Part shown: one piece after another, positions 8,166-16,800 of the stretch
How positions within the stretch are numbered: position 1 is the first letter of the stretch
Layout of the letters: every line of letters begins with the position of its first letter
Assembly (NCBI GenBank): GCA_020629545.1
Contig: JAHDDC010000025.1
Coordinates: forward strand, 6,091-39,684
DNA length: 33,594 nucleotides
Source of the DNA: Hellea sp.
GTDB lineage: Bacteria > Pseudomonadota > Alphaproteobacteria > Caulobacterales > Maricaulaceae
Reading direction: 5' to 3'
The notes under the pieces: model-generated
Told to the model about the DNA's origin: nothing
The model's database searches: none
The model's input: only the letters and a program-made list of their open reading frames with translations
Made by a program: the position numbers and the translations under genes

Positions 8166-9239
8166 GTGTCTACGGCCCATCATCCGATTGAATTCACGGA
8201 TTACGTGGACCAGCGGCAATTTCGTCAAACCGATAATGCTGGGTTGAGAAGCGTCGTATCTTATTCTCTGAAAGAAGGTGTAAACAAAGAGGTCAAACAA
8301 TGGGCTTTCGAATTCTATAACGGAGTTGCCCATCAATTGATGACTGATCTGATGGTGTTTGAATATGCGCATATGCTCAAACGCGTATTGAGGCAAACAC
8401 GAGAGACAATATTAAACGGCGTAACTCATCCAATCAAAAACAGCGTCGATAGAGCAAAATCTGGTGTCGAAACTTTATGGACTAAACTAGATGATGCTTA
8501 TGATAACCATATAAATGGTATTCCCGTAAAGTATGATGAACTTTTGTCCGCAGCAATTAAGGCAAAAATGAATACGAGAGCTGCGTCGAACCGGATGAGC
8601 CTGATTCATTTCAGCGCAACGCTGTTTGAGCACGCGGATAAGCTTGATTCAATTAATCTAAAGGCTGTCGAGAACGTTCGCCTCAAGCAGAATGGCATCG
8701 CGGTAGGTGAATTGATTAATGCTCAAGCACTGATTGCGGCTAGCAAACGCGATGTCGAAAAAGGAGTAGAACTTAATGCAACACCTAAACTAACGAAATT
8801 ATTCCTCGCCAATCGTTTTGAAGATACCATCCTAGACAGCTATTCAAAAAAGGAAACATTTGTCATCGAGACCATTTTTGATGAAATTCTTGAAAACGTA
8901 GCAACGCACGGTTTGGCTAATGAGAACAATAAAGTACCAGTTAGGCTAGAAGTCCAGGAGGGAATTAACGGCTGGGAGTTAACTTTCGCCAATCAAATTA
9001 ACCCGTCAAGAAAGACCATGTGCGCCGTAAAATCACCTCAAAATGAAGAACCTCGATTTGAGAAAGTCGCGCCACAGAACACAACCGGTCAAGCACTTGT
9101 TTCACAAATGTTAGAAATGCTCTCAATCGGCGAAATTTATACGCGCAAAATATGCGTCGAAGATAGTCTACACGAAAACAAGCTTACACCTGAGTACCAG
9201 GTAAAACTAATTCTTTCTCATACATGGAGTGAGATGTGA
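8166..9239 (+). CDS. Histidine-kinase-like GHKL ATPase protein (gene 1 of three-gene system)
   Basis: A 357-residue soluble protein with no sensor or membrane segment. The region around H88 (GVTHPIKNSV, in a helical stretch 65-110) resembles the H-box of a dimerisation/phosphoacceptor helix. The C-terminal ~130 residues look like a divergent GHKL ATPase. FDEILENVATHG gives an N-box with E240, N244 and H248. LTFANQI replaces the usual DxGxG strand, as in several atypical kinases. NTTGQALVSQM near G308 serves as the G2 box, followed by a final YQVKLIL strand. It probably binds ATP; autophosphorylation is inferred. The GTG start has no good Shine-Dalgarno, and the frame is open only back to 8142, so the 5' end may be incomplete. 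It overlaps the next gene by GTGA, preceded by a GGAGTGAG site. An unrecognised gene apart from these motifs. Confidence 0.7.
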   Translation: MSTAHHPIEFTDYVDQRQFRQTDNAGLRSVVSYSLKEGVNKEVKQWAFEFYNGVAHQLMTDLMVFEYAHMLKRVLRQTRETILNGVTHPIKNSVDRAKSGVETLWTKLDDAYDNHINGIPVKYDELLSAAIKAKMNTRAASNRMSLIHFSATLFEHADKLDSINLKAVENVRLKQNGIAVGELINAQALIAASKRDVEKGVELNATPKLTKLFLANRFEDTILDSYSKKETFVIETIFDEILENVATHGLANENNKVPVRLEVQEGINGWELTFANQINPSRKTMCAVKSPQNEEPRFEKVAPQNTTGQALVSQMLEMLSIGEIYTRKICVEDSLHENKLTPEYQVKLILSHTWSEM

Positions 9240-11140
9240 TCGAAAATTCAACAGGCAAATTGCGTCTTATGATGCTGGACGATGCGCCTTCGTTACGCGA
9301 AATTGGGAGTGTGCCAACTTTGGGATTTGGTTTTGGCAAGGCCTCAAGAAGGATTGTTAGTCGAAACTTTCGATTGGAATGGTTATTCGACGAGTTTGGG
9401 GCAAACGCCTATTTCCAATCACTTATGACTGGACGCGCTGAATCTATAAGACGGGCGACACCGCCTTTAGAGTATGCTCATATCGTCCTCTTTGACTACC
9501 GGCTTACCCAGAGCCAAGAGATCTGGCAAGAATTGGACTCGCAACCAGGTTTTCGTGAGGCCGTCGCTGCAATCGATCCTCTCGGCGAATGGGGAACAAT
9601 GAGAGCGTATTCAGGGAGATGGAAGAAAGACCGCCGAGTGGGTGCTGAACCAAAAACCGGATTTGGTGAGCGCAGCGGATGCCAGTTAGGAACTCTAATT
9701 TCCTTGGCGAATTCGGGATTGCCTTCAGTCGGCATACCGCAGACTGTAACACCTAACAGTTCGGAAACGGCAGCATTGGAATGGGTTGCAAATATAACAT
9801 TAAGGGGTGCATTTAATGAGAAAGAAGGGGCATTGGCCGACTGGATGCAACTATTTGAGAAAGCCCTTCCACGCCTCAGAAAACAAATACTTTATCTCGC
9901 AAAAACAGGTTTAATCGCAGTTGACTTGAAAAAGTTATTGGAAGCAATCGAGATGATAAAGTCGGAGGACTTTGACGTTTCATCGACACTAACAATAGAA
10001 AGCGGTGCTGGATTTGAACAATTGCGTCTAGAGGCCATTTGTTTTGATTTGTTGTACGAACTCACTCATGATGGAAAACTTTTACCGCGAACGAGGTTAA
10101 AAAGCTCGACAGATTCTCCTATTTCATTTTTGGATCAATTGTCCTCGTCCACAACTGGCAACCAAGCCTCTGTCTTAGGAAAGGCCATTGAGTTGAGTGA
10201 CGTTTTTCAAAGAACATTTGAGAGCCAAAACCACATCAGGCGACGCGATGTATCTAGAGAAGTGTATTCAATTTGGGGCGCCAACAGTAGAGATAATAAC
10301 AAGAATCGAACGCTAACTGAAGATACCGTCGATTGGTTAAAACGATGGGGAGTTAATTTGGAAACCCTGGAGAAACAAGTATGTGCCGGGGAAATGATCA
10401 AGTTCAATGGAGATAACGCTCCATTTACGTTGAGGTCTTTAAAGGATGAGGCCAGAGGACAGCCAATAATTGCTCGTTATGCGGCCCTGTCCCTTGCAAT
10501 TTATACGGAAAAAGTCAGAGCTGGACTGTCTTCGCGACGGCAGGAAATGGCAATGATGGAACTGTTGGAATTTTTTGACAGTGATACCAGCGAAAACATA
10601 CACTGGCCCGACCTCGATGTATTGCGAGGCGTGTGGTTGTCAGACGAAAAAATCTCTTATGCAAAAGCCATTATAGGGAGAGAAAAAGATGCAAGGTCTA
10701 AACTTGAAGAATTGAGAGACTGTTTGGGAAGTTCCCTGTACACCATGCAACACGCTCTTGGTCTAACTTCGTTACCAAGCCCTCGAATACAGGATGACGA
10801 AGGCAACGCGATAGATGACCACAGAAGTTTTGGAACTTTGATAAAGTCAAATGCCCTGCAAGACGTGCTTGATGTATATTATAGCGTGGCTGCACCGAGT
10901 CCGCCTAGACTATTGATGTGGAGCGAACGAAAAACCGGACAGGCGTCGGATGTAAATAGACCTTTGGACAGATTAGAAGACGGCATGTCTATATCACCCA
11001 CTAAATTATTTAGTGGCGTCTTAAATCAAAAGGGAAGTCTTCAACCAGGAGAAGGTCGAATTATTACAATGTTGGCATTGCATCATTCTTTTGCTCGTCA
11101 ATATTGGCCTGATTGGATGATCGAGGGAGAACAATTGTGA
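9236..11140 (+). CDS. Large protein with divergent receiver-like N-terminus (gene 2 of three-gene system)
   Basis: A 634-residue cytoplasmic protein. The first ~185 residues resemble a response-regulator receiver: RLMMLDD ends in the acidic pair D15-D16, HIVLFDYRL gives a candidate phosphoacceptor D87, and LPSVGIPQT ends near T170 where the switch Thr would lie. The gap between D87 and the last strand is much longer than in ordinary receivers, so this would be a receiver with a large insertion. The remaining ~440 residues are mostly helical, with no transmembrane segment and no motif I recognise (one charged-aromatic patch LHHSFARQYWPDWM lies near the end). It is translationally coupled to the kinase-like gene through GTGA at 9236 and to the next gene by GTGA at 11137. 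The natural reading is a phosphorelay or ATP-gated partner of gene 1. The output domain is unknown. Confidence 0.65.
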   Translation: MIENSTGKLRLMMLDDAPSLREIGSVPTLGFGFGKASRRIVSRNFRLEWLFDEFGANAYFQSLMTGRAESIRRATPPLEYAHIVLFDYRLTQSQEIWQELDSQPGFREAVAAIDPLGEWGTMRAYSGRWKKDRRVGAEPKTGFGERSGCQLGTLISLANSGLPSVGIPQTVTPNSSETAALEWVANITLRGAFNEKEGALADWMQLFEKALPRLRKQILYLAKTGLIAVDLKKLLEAIEMIKSEDFDVSSTLTIESGAGFEQLRLEAICFDLLYELTHDGKLLPRTRLKSSTDSPISFLDQLSSSTTGNQASVLGKAIELSDVFQRTFESQNHIRRRDVSREVYSIWGANSRDNNKNRTLTEDTVDWLKRWGVNLETLEKQVCAGEMIKFNGDNAPFTLRSLKDEARGQPIIARYAALSLAIYTEKVRAGLSSRRQEMAMMELLEFFDSDTSENIHWPDLDVLRGVWLSDEKISYAKAIIGREKDARSKLEELRDCLGSSLYTMQHALGLTSLPSPRIQDDEGNAIDDHRSFGTLIKSNALQDVLDVYYSVAAPSPPRLLMWSERKTGQASDVNRPLDRLEDGMSISPTKLFSGVLNQKGSLQPGEGRIITMLALHHSFARQYWPDWMIEGEQL

Positions 11141-11883
11141 AGCCATTCGAAAACCCTTTATTTGCTGAGTATAGACGATTTGAAGGAGATGTTGGTATTT
11201 ACTTCGAAGACCGTTTGTTCCGAAGTTGCCTTAAAACTTTCTCTCAAAAAAAAATGATAGGCGTGTTGGCACAACGTCGTCATCTCTCATGCTTGTTCAC
11301 GTCGTTTTGTGACACTATATATCCAACGCTATCGGACGAAAGCCATCGAAAGCTTGTCCAAGAAATAGTGAGAGAGGAATATCTGGAAGAGAATCATCGT
11401 GAAGCCTTTGTTCAAGAACTAATTAATCTAGGCATGTCTCGTCAGGAGATAAGAAACACCCAATACACCGATGGAACATTGAAAGCCGGCCAACGCCTTA
11501 TCAAGTTTGCACTTGAATGTGGACGACGTGAACAAATATATGCTTTATGCGCGCTTCGTTTTTTTGCAGAATTATTGGCTGGTGACGAGTTCAATTTTTT
11601 CTTCCAACAGTTGTTTGGAAACCAAAAAAGGAAACGCAAGAAATCGGTCTTCTTAGGTCCACATATTGACCTTGATTTAGCAGGTTCAGGCGGGCCTAAT
11701 GACGGCCACGCAGAGAGATATTTGACGCCGATCGCGGAATTGCTGGTGTCAAAAGACGATCTTGCGACTGCCAAACATGCCATAGTCGACGCAGCAAATA
11801 TACGGGCTTATTTTTATGGCCAATATTGTGGTAATATGATGATGAAAAAATCAGAAATTAAAAAGGCCGCCCAAAATGTATGA
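11137..11883 (+). CDS. Haem-oxygenase-like putative diiron protein (gene 3 of three-gene system)
   Basis: A 248-residue helical protein resembling the iron-containing redox / haem-oxygenase-like diiron oxidase group. The helix VREEYLEENHREAFVQEL gives Glu80/81/84 with H87 and is followed by LGM, as in the family (E..x..H then lGl). FFAELLAGDEF gives E145. HIDLDLA followed by GHAERYLTPI gives H176, D180 and H191, close to the H-x3-D-and-H end of the fold. Known members catalyse diverse O2-dependent oxidations of small molecules. The GTG at 11137 is preferred because it overlaps the previous stop as GTGA and has GAGGGAG upstream; a TTG at 11113 in the same frame would force a longer overlap. 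A basic insert KRKRKK (164-169) precedes the last helices. The substrate and the link to the kinase-like pair are unknown. Confidence 0.65.
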   Translation: MKPFENPLFAEYRRFEGDVGIYFEDRLFRSCLKTFSQKKMIGVLAQRRHLSCLFTSFCDTIYPTLSDESHRKLVQEIVREEYLEENHREAFVQELINLGMSRQEIRNTQYTDGTLKAGQRLIKFALECGRREQIYALCALRFFAELLAGDEFNFFFQQLFGNQKRKRKKSVFLGPHIDLDLAGSGGPNDGHAERYLTPIAELLVSKDDLATAKHAIVDAANIRAYFYGQYCGNMMMKKSEIKKAAQNV

Positions 11884-11918
11884 GCGACCTAAAATATATC
11901 ATCGCATAAACTGGCTGA

Positions 11919-12104
11919 TTATTTCTTGCGATTTTGTTGCCAGTCCTGCACGATGTGAAAGATTATCGTACTTGTTATGATAATCGCACAAATGAGTTCG
12001 CCGGTTCCGTTCGATGCCTCAATTCCAAATGCTGCGTCAACGAGATCGGCGAACTTTCTCATATCGGGCAACCATTGTGTCCCGCGTGTTTTGACTTTGC
12101 GCAT
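11919..12104 (-). CDS. Small single-span membrane protein (61 codons)
   Basis: Encodes a 61-residue peptide with a basic N-terminus, one hydrophobic span near the C-terminus (GELICAIIITSTIIFHIV) and a basic tail QQNRKK. The start is supported by AAGGAGAA nine bases upstream of the ATG, one of the best ribosome binding sites in this region. It converges on the three-gene system, whose last stop is 35 bp away. A 70-codon plus-strand frame overlaps it with a TTG start and no binding site, so the minus frame is preferred. I do not recognise the family. Size and topology would fit a small membrane effector, toxin or regulator, but nothing in the sequence proves that. Confidence 0.5.
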   Translation of the reverse strand: MRKVKTRGTQWLPDMRKFADLVDAAFGIEASNGTGELICAIIITSTIIFHIVQDWQQNRKK

Positions 12105-12269
12105 AACAAAATTCTCCTTTTCTCTTTGCTAATGACTAGTCTTTAACATAGATGAACATGAGACAACGACGCGCTATGACTGACGATGATTAGTGTCGAT
12201 TTAACAAGTATTCAGAATCGTGATTCGATTGTAGTTGATTTCAGTTTTTGGGATTGAATCGCCTTGTGT

Positions 12270-12297
12270 GCCACGAAGTTAACATGTCTTCGTTGGC
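12270..12297 (-). terminator. Hairpin just after the DUF3422 stop codon
   Basis: On the minus strand the DUF3422 stop is followed at once by GCCAACGAAG, a nine-base loop and CTTCGTGGC: a nine-pair stem with one bulged base. Its position fits transcript termination or 3' protection of the gdh-putA-DUF3422 transcript. There is no run of U after the stem, so it is not a canonical intrinsic terminator. Confidence 0.4.
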
Positions 12298-12298
12298 A

Positions 12299-13612
12299 TC
12301 AGCGCAGTCCCAATTTCCTTTTCAATTTCCGCCCAAAAATAAACACCATGTATACAATTATAGGCGCGGCGATTCCGGTCATCAAATCTGCCTGTAGTGA
12401 GACCCCTGCTAAATTCAGAAATTTAGCTAAGGTTGAAAAAATTCCGATCGCGTAATAGCTTATTGCGACAACGGATAGAGCTTCGACAGTTTGCTGAAGT
12501 TTTATTTGCGTATCGGCTCGTCGATTCATGGAGTCGAGCACCAGCGCATTCTGATTTTGGACTTGAACATCAATCTTTGTCCGGAAAAGAGCAGATGTTC
12601 GCGCGATCCTTTGTTCAAGTTTGTCGAGCCTTGTGGCAGTTGCATCGTTTGTGTTCATTGCGGGAATGAAGCGTCGCCTGATAAAATTTGACAGCCTTTG
12701 TGCGCCTTGAATTCTTTGTTCATTGATTTCTTCGAGGCGCCGGAAAACGATTTGTCCATAGGCCTTGGTGGCATCATATCGGTTGCTGTCTCGTGTGACG
12801 AGATTGTCTACTCTTGACGAAAGAGCTATCAGCTTTTCAAGCAAAGCCTTATCATCTGGACGACCTGAGTGCCCTTCTTCATGAGCTAGTATATTGCTCA
12901 GCTCGTCTTCGAGCGCAGCAATTCTTCTGTTTGTTGCATAGTTTGTTAGTTGTCCCATCTGAGCCAGGACCCGATAGGTTTCTATGTCGAGTATGCGCTG
13001 AATTAATCGACCCAGGCGGAATGGACCCAAATTTCCATCTTTTACAACAATGCGTGTGAAACCATCACCCTGAATTCTAAAGTCGGACCAGATGACGGCA
13101 TTTCGGTCGCAGACAAATCCGCCAGCAACGGGAGGAGATTGGAAGCAATCCGGTGATGATGGCTTTTCCAGATAATTCTTATCCACCGGCGTCACATGTA
13201 TGTGCGTCGCCACCAGGCTATCTTCGAAATGATTGGCTGTCCATTGTTTTGGTAGGCCCTCAATAGACGTTCTAGCGAATTCGCTTTTCTCTGATGCCCT
13301 ACTGCAAAAGGTAAAAGTTTCGAATTCAGAATGGCGTTCCCATTTTACTTTCAGCTTGTCGTTCGTCCCCAGAAAAAACAAATCATTTTGTTCAAGGGTT
13401 TTAAGCCCGGCAAATGAAATAAGCTCTTCCAGACGATCACGATTTATGTGTTCACCTTTTTCCGACGCGAGGAAAACGACATAACTACAAACCGTTCTCT
13501 CAGGCATGGGTAAAGGGGGATGTTGATAAAGCTCTCTATAGGCATCAGATCGCAAGGAACCAATTTCTGACCAACGCAGGGATAGTGTTGGTCTGTCGTT
13601 AGTCCGTTTCAT
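12299..13612 (-). CDS. DUF3422 family membrane-anchored protein
   Basis: A 437-residue protein matching DUF3422 (COG4949, predicted membrane-anchored, mostly in proteobacteria). Features are the N-terminal HPPLPMPERTVCSYVVFL, the mid-region DFRIQGDGFTRIVVKDGNLGP-type strand set, GRLIQRILDIETYRVLAQMG, a long helical stalk (roughly 210-370) likely to form coiled coils, and two C-terminal membrane spans (about 375-398 and 409-427) ending in a basic tail. The bulk is therefore probably cytoplasmic with a C-terminal anchor. Its biochemical role is unknown. It overlaps the preceding small gene by 14 bases and lacks its own clear binding site, so it is probably translated by coupling as the last gene of the putA operon. 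Confidence 0.9.
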   Translation of the reverse strand: MKRTNDRPTLSLRWSEIGSLRSDAYRELYQHPPLPMPERTVCSYVVFLASEKGEHINRDRLEELISFAGLKTLEQNDLFFLGTNDKLKVKWERHSEFETFTFCSRASEKSEFARTSIEGLPKQWTANHFEDSLVATHIHVTPVDKNYLEKPSSPDCFQSPPVAGGFVCDRNAVIWSDFRIQGDGFTRIVVKDGNLGPFRLGRLIQRILDIETYRVLAQMGQLTNYATNRRIAALEDELSNILAHEEGHSGRPDDKALLEKLIALSSRVDNLVTRDSNRYDATKAYGQIVFRRLEEINEQRIQGAQRLSNFIRRRFIPAMNTNDATATRLDKLEQRIARTSALFRTKIDVQVQNQNALVLDSMNRRADTQIKLQQTVEALSVVAISYYAIGIFSTLAKFLNLAGVSLQADLMTGIAAPIIVYMVFIFGRKLKRKLGLR

Positions 13613-13883
13613 TTGGCCATTGAAGTTTTGCTATATGATCGTCGGGATCATCATTGTCTTCATTGTTCTCGATGTTGATTGCTATCAACTCCGAACGGAC
13701 GGATTTGAAGAAAGACATCATTTCCGATTCTGAGCCTCTTACCAAAATCTTTTGAAGATCATTTATGACCGTGATTGCGCAATTGCCGGAAAAGGGGTTT
13801 TTAGCATCGGTAAGATAGGTTGGTTTCGAACAGGCGGCGATTATCCACTTGCGTAGTTTCAGGTCTTTTCCGTCATAGGTCAT
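13599..13883 (-). CDS. Small hypothetical protein downstream of putA
   Basis: A 94-residue soluble protein with an acidic C-terminal third (NIENNEDNDDPDDH). No family is recognised. ATG at 13883 is chosen because AAGGAGG lies five bases upstream; the in-frame GTG at 13889 would overlap that site. The ribosome binding site sits between the putA stop and this start, only 14 bp apart, and the 3' end overlaps the DUF3422 start. It is therefore firmly inside the putA-DUF3422 transcript. A sequence such as LRKWIIAACSKPTYLTDAKNPFSGN followed by a hydrophobic strand ending in LQKILVRG suggests a small folded domain. Its role in proline metabolism, if any, is unknown. Confidence 0.72.
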   Translation of the reverse strand: MTYDGKDLKLRKWIIAACSKPTYLTDAKNPFSGNCAITVINDLQKILVRGSESEMMSFFKSVRSELIAINIENNEDNDDPDDHIAKLQWPNETD

Positions 13884-13897
13884 GTTCACCTCCTTGA

Positions 13898-16800
13898 TTA
13901 CATGGCCAGCAATGTTGCATTGCCCCCCGCTGCCGTAGTGTTGACTGTGAGGGTGCGTTCAATGAAAAATCTTTCAATCTCATCATCTGAGGTCAGTATG
14001 GGCACCAGTTGACCGTTCATGGAAAGTGCCCATTCTGCCCAAATATTGATGCGCTCCTGACAGGTCAGAACTGCACCAAGCTGGAGTATATTTTCAGGAC
14101 TAAAGGGAATGCCGTCCACAAGCTGGATGAGATTTTTTTGACCAGTGGTAGCGGCTAATTTGGTTATCAATTTTTCTAGTGAGGACCGGTGTTCGTGATC
14201 TGGTGAAAGCAGGATCACGGCGTTACCGGTGGCCAGTGATATCAGCAGTTGTTGGCAGAGAACTTCTGGAAGAACCCTGTCGTCACAAAGAATAATTCCT
14301 CGGGGATTTAATTCCAGACTGTTGCTTTCCCCTGTTGGGCCAGGAAGTGTGATTTGCCTGCCTTCAGAGTATTTTATTTTTGACAGAAATGCTGTGTCAA
14401 TAACTCCAAAATGGCCTTCACAAATCTCTACAAGTTTTTGAATTTTGTCTTTATTCAGTTGACCGAGCCATGCAGTTGAGGCTGCCTCGATTGCATTAAG
14501 ATCGAGCGGTTCGACCAGATTTTCATAGGATAGTTTTTCGTTAGAATGAAAGACATCTTCCGAGGAAGTGCTCTTGGATTTGGATAAGCGCCGCACATAA
14601 TGAGGGCCTCCGGCTTTAGGCCCGGTTCCCGATAAACCCTCGCCGCCAAAGGGTTGAACGCCTACAACAGCACCGATCTGGTTCCGATTGACATAAAGAT
14701 TTCCGACACGGGCGAGACAGGAGATCTGGTCAACGCGATCGTCTATCCTAGTATGCAGCCCCATTGTCAGTCCGTAACCAAGAGAATTAATGTCCCGGAT
14801 TAGGGTTTCCAGATTTTTCTCATTAAACTTCACAATGTGTAAGACAGGGCCGAATATTTCCCTTTCCAGAACCTTTATGTCTGGGATCTCGAATGCGACG
14901 GGTCCGACAAAGACACCATTCTTTGTATTTTCATTGAGGGGAACTTCGTGAATGGTGCGATATTTTGTTTTGGACGCCGCGATATAGTTTTCCAACATGG
15001 TCCGCGCTGATATATCGATTACGGGACCCACATCTGTTGACAGATATTCAGGATTAGAAAGCGTTAGTTCCTGCATGGCCCCTGCCAGCATCGTCATGAA
15101 GGCATCAGCAACATCATCCTGGATACAGACCACACGACAGGCTGAGCAGCGTTGACCAGCAGATTGGAAAGCAGAGGCTATGACGTCGGCGACGACCTGC
15201 TCGAGCAAGGCCGTTGAATCGACAATCATGGCGTTTAGCCCGCCTGTTTCCGCGATTAACGGAATGTGGGCGCGTTCAGTCTTTATCAGTTGGCTCGCGA
15301 TTTTTTTTGCCGTCGCCGTTGACCCGGTAAAACAAACACCATGAATATCCGGATGTGCGCTTAAGTGATTGCCCAGTTCCCGGCCGTCGCCGAGGACGAG
15401 ATGAACGGCCGAGTCCGGCACCCCTGCCTGATAGAGGAGCTGGATGGCCTCATAAGCGATTAGGGGCGTTTGCGCCGCTGGCTTGCAAATGACACTATTA
15501 CCGCCCGCAAGCGCACCGATGATCTGTCCTAGGAATATTGCCAGCGGAAAGTTCCAGGGCGAGATGCAGGCGACGACCCCAAGTGGATCTCTTTCTTCAA
15601 CCTGGTTGGCATAATAGAAACAGAAATCGATAGCTTCTCGAACTTCAGCGATTGCATCCGGCCAGGTCTTGCCCGCTTCCTTGACGCAGAGCGTTAGGAG
15701 CCTGTCATAATTTTTTCCAAGCAAATATCCGACCTTGTTTAATACATTTCGTCTCTGGTCAGGCGAGAATTGGGTCACCCATTCTGATGTTCGAGCAAGA
15801 GAGACCGCAGCATCAATTGAAGCGACGTTTGTCGCTTCCCAGTATCCGGCAATTTTGCGAGTGTCATATGGGCAATTTACCTGAAATTCCCCAATTGACT
15901 GGCTGGGTTTTTTGCCCGCAATCAAGGAGTGAGCCTGTACGGATTCGAATTTACCGATCAAGCGGCTTAAACGGGCACCTACGGACGCTTGTGTGAAGTC
16001 AATGCCGCGGGCTGCCAGACGCTCACCATTAAAATGATCCCTTGGATCATGTATATTCGGATGCGGTGCCCGGGAATTCGTCGTGACCTTGTTGATCGGA
16101 TCTTCGATAATCTCCGAGATTGAGACGTCATCAGAGGTCAATTGATTGACGAAGGAGCTATTGGCTCCATTTTCAAGAAGTCGTCGGACAAGGTAGGGCA
16201 ATAAGTCCTCATGCTCTCCCACGGGCGCGTATACACGGCTTGAAACCCCGGAAACTGACTTGAGTTCCTCGTGCAGCTCTTTTCCCATTCCGTGCAGTCT
16301 CTGAAACTCATAGTTTTGGCGGGTTCCAGCCATTTGAATAATGGATGCGGCGGTTTGAGCATTGTGAGTGGCAAATCTCGGAAATATTGAGCCCGGCGCG
16401 TCGAGAAGTGTTTTAGCGCAGGCGAGATAGCTGACATCAGTGTTTTCCTTGCGTGTGAAAACAGGATAACTTTCAAGCCCCATCTCCTGAGCGCGTTTGA
16501 TTTCCGTGTCCCAATAGGCGCCTTTGACTAGACGAATATTGAGAATATTGGGCTTTTGTTCGTATAGCCTGATCAAGTGCTGAATAACGGGTATGGCGCG
16601 GCGTTGATAAGCCTGAACAACAAAACCAAGGCCATTCCAGTCGCGGAGCTCAGTTGTTTCGGAGAGCCTCTTCAGGACTTCAAGAGAGACTTCGAGGCGT
16701 TCGGCCTCTTCGGCATCAATGGTGATGTTGAGGTCATGATGTCTGGCCAGACCTGCCAATTCAACAAGTCTCCCAACTAGTTCCGGAACGCATTTCTCCT

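Noticed and set aside
8127-8396. 89-codon minus-strand frame across the start of the kinase-like gene
   Set aside because: It is antisense to a real coding region, has no recognisable domain, and does not restore the missing N-terminus of the BtrH-like gene.
11113-11136. Earlier TTG start for the diiron-like gene
   Set aside because: GTG at 11137 has GAGGGAG upstream and forms the same GTGA overlap as the previous gene pair.
8166-11140. Assignment of the kinase/receiver-like pair to the Detocs defence system
   Set aside because: Gene 1 is much smaller than I expect for the Detocs kinase, there is no purine-phosphorylase-like effector or decoy receiver gene, and the third gene differs. At most it is an analogue.
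11872-11889. Possible terminator after the three-gene system
   Set aside because: The AGGCCGC/GCGACCT pairing has a mismatch and a 13-base loop with no U-run; too weak to call.
11934-12146. 70-codon plus-strand frame with several cysteines
   Set aside because: It starts with TTG, has no ribosome binding site and overlaps the minus-strand small gene, which has a strong site. The cysteines have no regular spacing.
2552-12298. Direct repeats or att sites flanking the accessory region
   Set aside because: Only an eight-base match (CATAGATG) was found by eye between the two flanks, which is expected by chance; no integrase or tRNA is nearby.
13884-13889. GTG start for the small gene after putA
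   Set aside because: It would overlap the AAGGAGG that correctly positions the ATG at 13883.
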